Positions 56,507 to 60,259 of a DNA stretch of 60,259 nucleotides are shown in pieces. The notes beneath the pieces were generated by a model, which was not told the origin of the DNA, did not search any database, and worked only from the letters and a program-made list of their open reading frames with translations. Where the stretch lies: NCBI GenBank assembly GCA_016938875.1, contig JAFGTV010000002.1, positions 1 to 60,259 of the forward strand, given 5' to 3'. The first letter of the stretch is position 1, and every line of letters begins with the position of its first letter. This DNA is from Paracoccaceae bacterium. Lineage in GTDB: Bacteria > Pseudomonadota > Alphaproteobacteria > Rhodobacterales > Rhodobacteraceae. The position numbers and the translations under genes are program-made.

Positions 56507-57792
56507 TGGGGCTGGCGCGGGCAAAACTCGACCAGACCGAACTGCGGCTGGGCTGTATGGCGATGCCAGCGGCGGCGGGCTGGACCCGGACCGCCCGCGA
56601 GGCGGCGCTGACGCGGGTGACGCAGATGGGTTTGCCGGGGCGGCGTGACGAATACTGGCGGTTCACCAACCCCGCCGACCTGGTGGGGCCAGAGCCGGTG
56701 CCCGCGGCGCTCTTCGGCACGTCCAAGCGGCCGGCTTATGACGGGATCGACCGGGTGCGGCTGGTCTTTGTGGATGGCGTGTTCGACGCGGTGGCCTCGG
56801 ACGATCCGGCGTTGGCGGGGGTCGAGATCACCCGCCTGGCCGTGGCGCAGAGGCAGGACATCCACTGGGCGTCCGAGCTTTACGGTGTGCTGGAGGCGCG
56901 CGGGCAAACCCCGGTGGCCCGTCCGCTGGCCGCGCTGAACACCGCCTTTGCGACCGACGGGGTTTTGATCCGGGCAACGGGTAAGGCGGCCAAGCCGGTG
57001 AACCTGGTTTATCTCCATAAATCAGAGACATCCGACGCGTTTCTGCATCACTGCATCAAGGTCGAGTCCGGGGCCGATCTGACCGTTCTGGAAAATGGCC
57101 CGGCGGCTGCGCGGTTCAACAAGGTGATGGAGGTCGAGGTCGCCGATGGCGGCGCCTTTCATCACGTCCGCAGCCAGGGGCGCGACCACGAACGCCGCGC
57201 CGCGACCCACATCTTTGCCCGCTTGGGCACCGGCAGCACGTTCAAATCCTTTACCATGACCGCCAACGGCGCGCTGACCCGCAACGAATGCGTCATCGAG
57301 ATGACCGGCGACAACGGAGTGGCCCATGTGGCGGGCGCCTGCGTGGGGGACGGGGCGTTTCACCATGACGACACGGTGTTCGTGACCCATGACGCCCAGC
57401 ACTGCGAAAGCCGCCAGGTGTTCAAGAAGGTGCTGCGCAACGGGGCGACGGGCGTGTTCCAGGGCAAGATCCTGGTCAAGCACGGCGCGCAAAAGACGGA
57501 TGGCTATCAAATTTCCCAGGCGCTGCTGCTGGACGGCGACAGCCAGTTCCTGGTCAAGCCAGAGCTGGAAATCTATGCCGATGACGTGGCCTGTTCGCAC
57601 GGCTCGACCTCGGGGGCGATCGACGAGGATGCGCTGTTCTACCTGCGCTCGCGCGGGGTTCCGCGGTCCGAGGCGACGGATCTGTTGGTGCTGTCCTTCC
57701 TGGCCGAGGCAATCGAAGAGATCGAGGATCCGGTGATCCGCGACGAGATCCTGCAACGGCTTGCCGGATGGCTGGCCCGGCACAGGGGCTGA
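56506..57792 (+). CDS. sufD: Fe-S cluster assembly protein SufD
   Basis: Paralogue of SufB that completes the SufBC2D complex. 428 residues from the ATG at 56506. Seen: LPGRRDEYWRFTN near the N-terminus, the beta-helix core with VADGGAFHHVRSQGRDHE, KILVKHGAQKTDGYQISQALLL, and the conserved C-terminal YADDVACSHGSTSGAIDEDALFYLRSRG with the catalytically important His. Co-translated with sufC. Confidence 0.96.
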   Translation: MGLARAKLDQTELRLGCMAMPAAAGWTRTAREAALTRVTQMGLPGRRDEYWRFTNPADLVGPEPVPAALFGTSKRPAYDGIDRVRLVFVDGVFDAVASDDPALAGVEITRLAVAQRQDIHWASELYGVLEARGQTPVARPLAALNTAFATDGVLIRATGKAAKPVNLVYLHKSETSDAFLHHCIKVESGADLTVLENGPAAARFNKVMEVEVADGGAFHHVRSQGRDHERRAATHIFARLGTGSTFKSFTMTANGALTRNECVIEMTGDNGVAHVAGACVGDGAFHHDDTVFVTHDAQHCESRQVFKKVLRNGATGVFQGKILVKHGAQKTDGYQISQALLLDGDSQFLVKPELEIYADDVACSHGSTSGAIDEDALFYLRSRGVPRSEATDLLVLSFLAEAIEEIEDPVIRDEILQRLAGWLARHRG

Positions 57793-57796
57793 TCCC

Positions 57797-58288
57797 GTGT
57801 CGGTTGTGCGCAATATCGTGGCCAGTTGGCGCCGCCCCCGTGCGGCGATGCGCGCCCTGTTGGCGGTCGGCCAGCGCGAGGATCGCGCGCTGGTCTACCT
57901 GATGCTGGCCTGTTTCCTGATTTTCGTCGCGCAATGGCCGCGCCTGTCGCGCGAGGCCTATCTCGATCCCGAGATCCCGCTCGAGGCGCGCCTGGGGGCG
58001 GCCCTGATGGGCTGGATGTTCCTGGCGCCGCTCTTTTTCTATGGCATGGCGGCGCTCAGCCACTTGGCCAGTCGCGGCTTTGGCGGCACCGGCACATGGT
58101 ATGGCGCACGATTGGCGCTGTTTTGGGCGTTGCTGGCGGTTTCTCCGGTCTGGCTGTTGCATGGGTTGGTCGCGGGGTTTATCGGGGCGGGGCCGGCGCT
58201 GGGGGTGGTTGCGACTGTTCTGTCGGTTGCGTTCCTGGCGATCTGGCTGTTGTCCTTGGCCGAGGCCGAGGGCTTTGGCCGCGCCTGA
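57797..58288 (+). CDS. YIP1 family membrane protein, first of a pair
   Basis: 163 residues from the GTG at 57797, four bases after the sufD stop. An N-terminal cytoplasmic stretch (about 35 residues) is followed by four to five hydrophobic segments. A SHLASRGFGGTGTWYGARLA motif is shared with the next gene (HFLGRAFGGTGTFAGALA), so the two are related. The YIP1 family in bacteria has no assigned function. The position between sufD and sufS suggests a link to Fe-S assembly or simple co-regulation. Confidence 0.8.
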   Translation: MSVVRNIVASWRRPRAAMRALLAVGQREDRALVYLMLACFLIFVAQWPRLSREAYLDPEIPLEARLGAALMGWMFLAPLFFYGMAALSHLASRGFGGTGTWYGARLALFWALLAVSPVWLLHGLVAGFIGAGPALGVVATVLSVAFLAIWLLSLAEAEGFGRA

Positions 58289-58309
58289 CCCAGCGAAAGA
58301 GTCCATGCC

Positions 58310-58912
58310 ATGTCCCAGACCCTGATCCCCCTTTTGAAACTGGCACTTGAAAGTGTCAGAGACCCGCGTGACGGGGCCCGACGGGTGCTGGCGCTGGCCC
58401 TGCCCGAGGGGGCGTTGTGGCAGGGGCTGGTGCTGGTGGTTGTGCTCAGCGTGATGCTGACCCAACTGGGCGAGATCCTGGTGCCGTTGCCGGTGGATCC
58501 GCTGTTGCCGGTCTTTCTGGCCAACCCGTTGCTGACCGGCGTGATCCAGGGCGGGCTGTTGGTGGTGATGATCTATGCCATCCATTTCCTGGGCCGGGCC
58601 TTTGGCGGCACGGGCACGTTCGCCGGGGCGCTGGCGCTGGCGGTGTGGCTGCAATTCATCATGGTCTGCTTGCAGGTGGTCCAGACCGTCTTTCTGATCG
58701 TGCTGCCGCCTGTGGCGGGGATGATCGGGGTGTTCGGGCTGGGGCTGTTCTTTTACCTGCTCAGCCATTTCGTTGCGGTGCTGCACGGTTTTCCCTCGCC
58801 GCTGCGCACCTTTGTGGCGATCATCGCCGCGATGATCGGGATCCTGTTTGGCATCAGTATCCTGATGTCGGTTCTCGGCTTTACCCTTGGCGGAGCTTTG
58901 CCCGATGTTTGA
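58310..58912 (+). CDS. YIP1 family membrane protein, second of a pair
   Basis: 200 residues beginning MSQTLIPLLKLALESVRDP, with five hydrophobic segments and the same central RAFGGTGTF motif as its upstream neighbour. It starts 21 bases after that gene and overlaps sufS by eight bases, so it is fully within the operon. Role unknown. Confidence 0.85.
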   Translation: MSQTLIPLLKLALESVRDPRDGARRVLALALPEGALWQGLVLVVVLSVMLTQLGEILVPLPVDPLLPVFLANPLLTGVIQGGLLVVMIYAIHFLGRAFGGTGTFAGALALAVWLQFIMVCLQVVQTVFLIVLPPVAGMIGVFGLGLFFYLLSHFVAVLHGFPSPLRTFVAIIAAMIGILFGISILMSVLGFTLGGALPDV

Positions 58913-60125
58913 CGTGAGCGCGATCCGCGCCGACTTTCCCATCCTGTCGCGCCAGATCAACGGCAAGCCGCTGGTCTATCTCGACAACGGGGCCTCGGCG
59001 CAAAAGCCCCAGGTGGTGATCGACGCGATCACCCGCGCCTATGCGCAGGAATACGCAAATGTGCATCGCGGGTTGCACACCCTTTCTACGATTGCGACGG
59101 AACGCTATGAAGGGGTGCGCGGGATCATCGCGCGGTTTCTGGGGGCCCCCGACGAGGATGAGATCGTGTTCACCTCGGGCGCGACCGAGGGGATCAACCT
59201 GGTCGCCTATGGCTGGGCCATGCCGAGGATGCAGCCGGGTGACGAGATCGTTCTGTCGGTGATGGAGCATCACGCCAATATCGTGCCCTGGCATTTTCTG
59301 CGCGAACGCCAGGGGGTGGTGCTGAAATGGGTCGATGTGGACGGCGCGGGCAATCTGGACCCCCAAGCGGTGATCGACGCCATCGGGCCGCGCACGAAAC
59401 TGGTGGCCGTCACCCACATGTCCAACGTGCTGGGCACCATCGTCGATGTCGCCGCGATTACCCGCGGCGCCCATGACAAGGGGGTTCCGGTGCTGGTCGA
59501 CGGCAGCCAGGCGGCGGTGCACATGCCCGTCGATGTCGCCGCGATCGGGGCCGATTTCTATGCCATCACCGGGCACAAGCTTTACGGCCCCTCCGGCTCT
59601 GGCGCGATCCATATCCGCAAGGAACGGATGGCCCAGATGCGCCCATTCCTCGGCGGCGGCGACATGATCCGCGAGGTGCGCAAGGACAGCGTCACCTATA
59701 ACGACCCGCCGATGAAATTCGAGGCCGGCACACCCGGTATCGTCCAGCAGATCGGGCTGGGCGTGGCGCTGGACTACATGATGGGTATCGGCATGCAGGA
59801 CATCGCCGCCCATGAGCGTGATCTGACCGGCTATGCGATGGGTCGGCTGACCGGGCTGAACTGGTTGCAGGTGCAGGGGCAGGCCGCCCAACGCGGCGCG
59901 ATCTTCTCGTTCGCGCTGGAGGGGCCGGCCCACGCCCATGACATCGCCACCGTGCTGGACAAAAAGGGCGTCGCGGTGCGCGCAGGCCAGCATTGCGCCG
60001 GCCCGTTGATGGAGCATTTGGGCGTGACCGCCACCTGCCGCGCGTCGTTCGCGATGTATAACACCCGCGCCGAGGTCGACGCGCTGATCGACGCGCTGGA
60101 GCTGTGCCACGACCTTTTCGCCTGA
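58905..60125 (+). CDS. sufS: Cysteine desulfurase SufS
   Basis: Type II cysteine desulfurase that passes sulfur to the Suf system. 406 residues from the ATG at 58905. Seen: FPILSRQINGKPLVYLDNGA at the start, FTSGATEGINLVAYGW, MEHHANIVPW, PLP-lysine in AITGHKLYGPSGSG, LGGGDMI, and the active-site Cys in RAGQHCAGPLMEHLG near the C-terminus, on the short loop typical of SufS. Last gene of the operon visible; no SufE, SufA or SufT lies downstream within the window. Confidence 0.96.
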   Translation: MFDVSAIRADFPILSRQINGKPLVYLDNGASAQKPQVVIDAITRAYAQEYANVHRGLHTLSTIATERYEGVRGIIARFLGAPDEDEIVFTSGATEGINLVAYGWAMPRMQPGDEIVLSVMEHHANIVPWHFLRERQGVVLKWVDVDGAGNLDPQAVIDAIGPRTKLVAVTHMSNVLGTIVDVAAITRGAHDKGVPVLVDGSQAAVHMPVDVAAIGADFYAITGHKLYGPSGSGAIHIRKERMAQMRPFLGGGDMIREVRKDSVTYNDPPMKFEAGTPGIVQQIGLGVALDYMMGIGMQDIAAHERDLTGYAMGRLTGLNWLQVQGQAAQRGAIFSFALEGPAHAHDIATVLDKKGVAVRAGQHCAGPLMEHLGVTATCRASFAMYNTRAEVDALIDALELCHDLFA

Positions 60126-60209
60126 CCGCGCAGGGGCGGGCAGGGGGCGCCGCAATCCACCCCGAAACCGTTTGCGCCCCCAGAAACTTTGGCCTATATC
60201 GGCCCGCAG

Positions 60210-60259
<50 letters not shown>

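Overview
The window is GC-rich chromosomal DNA from an alphaproteobacterium, very probably a member of the Rhodobacterales (Rhodobacteraceae/Roseobacteraceae). Supporting signs are the Suf gene order iscR, cysteine desulfurase, sufB, sufC, sufD, sufS; an IscR with a single cysteine; an SOS box of the Rhodobacter type GTTC-N7-GATC at recA; and a CtrA, SciP and CckA set. No phage, insertion sequence, CRISPR array or replication origin was seen. No gene-free stretch exceeds 300 bases.

Layout. 1-6682 (minus): an oligopeptide-type ABC importer (fused double ATPase cut by the window edge, two permeases, Tat-exported binding protein) with an AraC-family regulator. 6861-7733: miaA, divergent from a long envelope operon at 7824-20006: pyrH, frr, uppS, cdsA, dxr, rseP, a 45-residue membrane protein, bamA, skp-like, fabZ, lpxA, lpxI, lpxB. 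20073-22439: mnmA (minus), then sciP and ctrA. 22515-26969: ligA, recG and a 40-residue membrane protein behind an SOS-type box. 27174-34796: a NifU-like scaffold, hisI, gluQ, trmFO, DoxX, gyrA, dsbB and a DedA-like protein. 34953-37013: TRAP membrane subunits without a binding protein, then tRNA-Leu(CAA). 37283-45782: an RNA m5C methyltransferase, cckA broken by one missing G, a sulfotransferase-like gene, recA, alaS and a DUF1330 gene. 45883-51911 (minus): a HELAH-motif exported protein, typA, an SMR transporter, a YitT-like protein, icd, a small hypothetical and an alpha/beta hydrolase. 52064-60125: the isc/suf operon with four extra genes of unknown role. The window ends inside tRNA-Arg(CCG).

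How it fits together. Two regulatory themes stand out. First, the CckA-CtrA-SciP circuit: ctrA and sciP are neighbours, ctrA has a TTAACCAT site upstream, and cckA has a perfect TTAA-N7-TTAA box overlapping its nominal start. In this sequence cckA is out of frame at a run of seven Gs just before the phospho-accepting histidine. Second, the SOS response: recA carries two LexA-type boxes, and a sequence resembling the recA leader, with its own GTTC-N7-GTTC box, precedes the 40-residue membrane protein after recG. That makes it a candidate for a SidA-like DNA-damage-induced membrane peptide. The Fe-S operon adds iron regulation: two dyads cover its promoter, one matching the Irr ICE-box, and a second ICE-like palindrome lies inside an AT-rich patch of the cysteine desulfurase gene.
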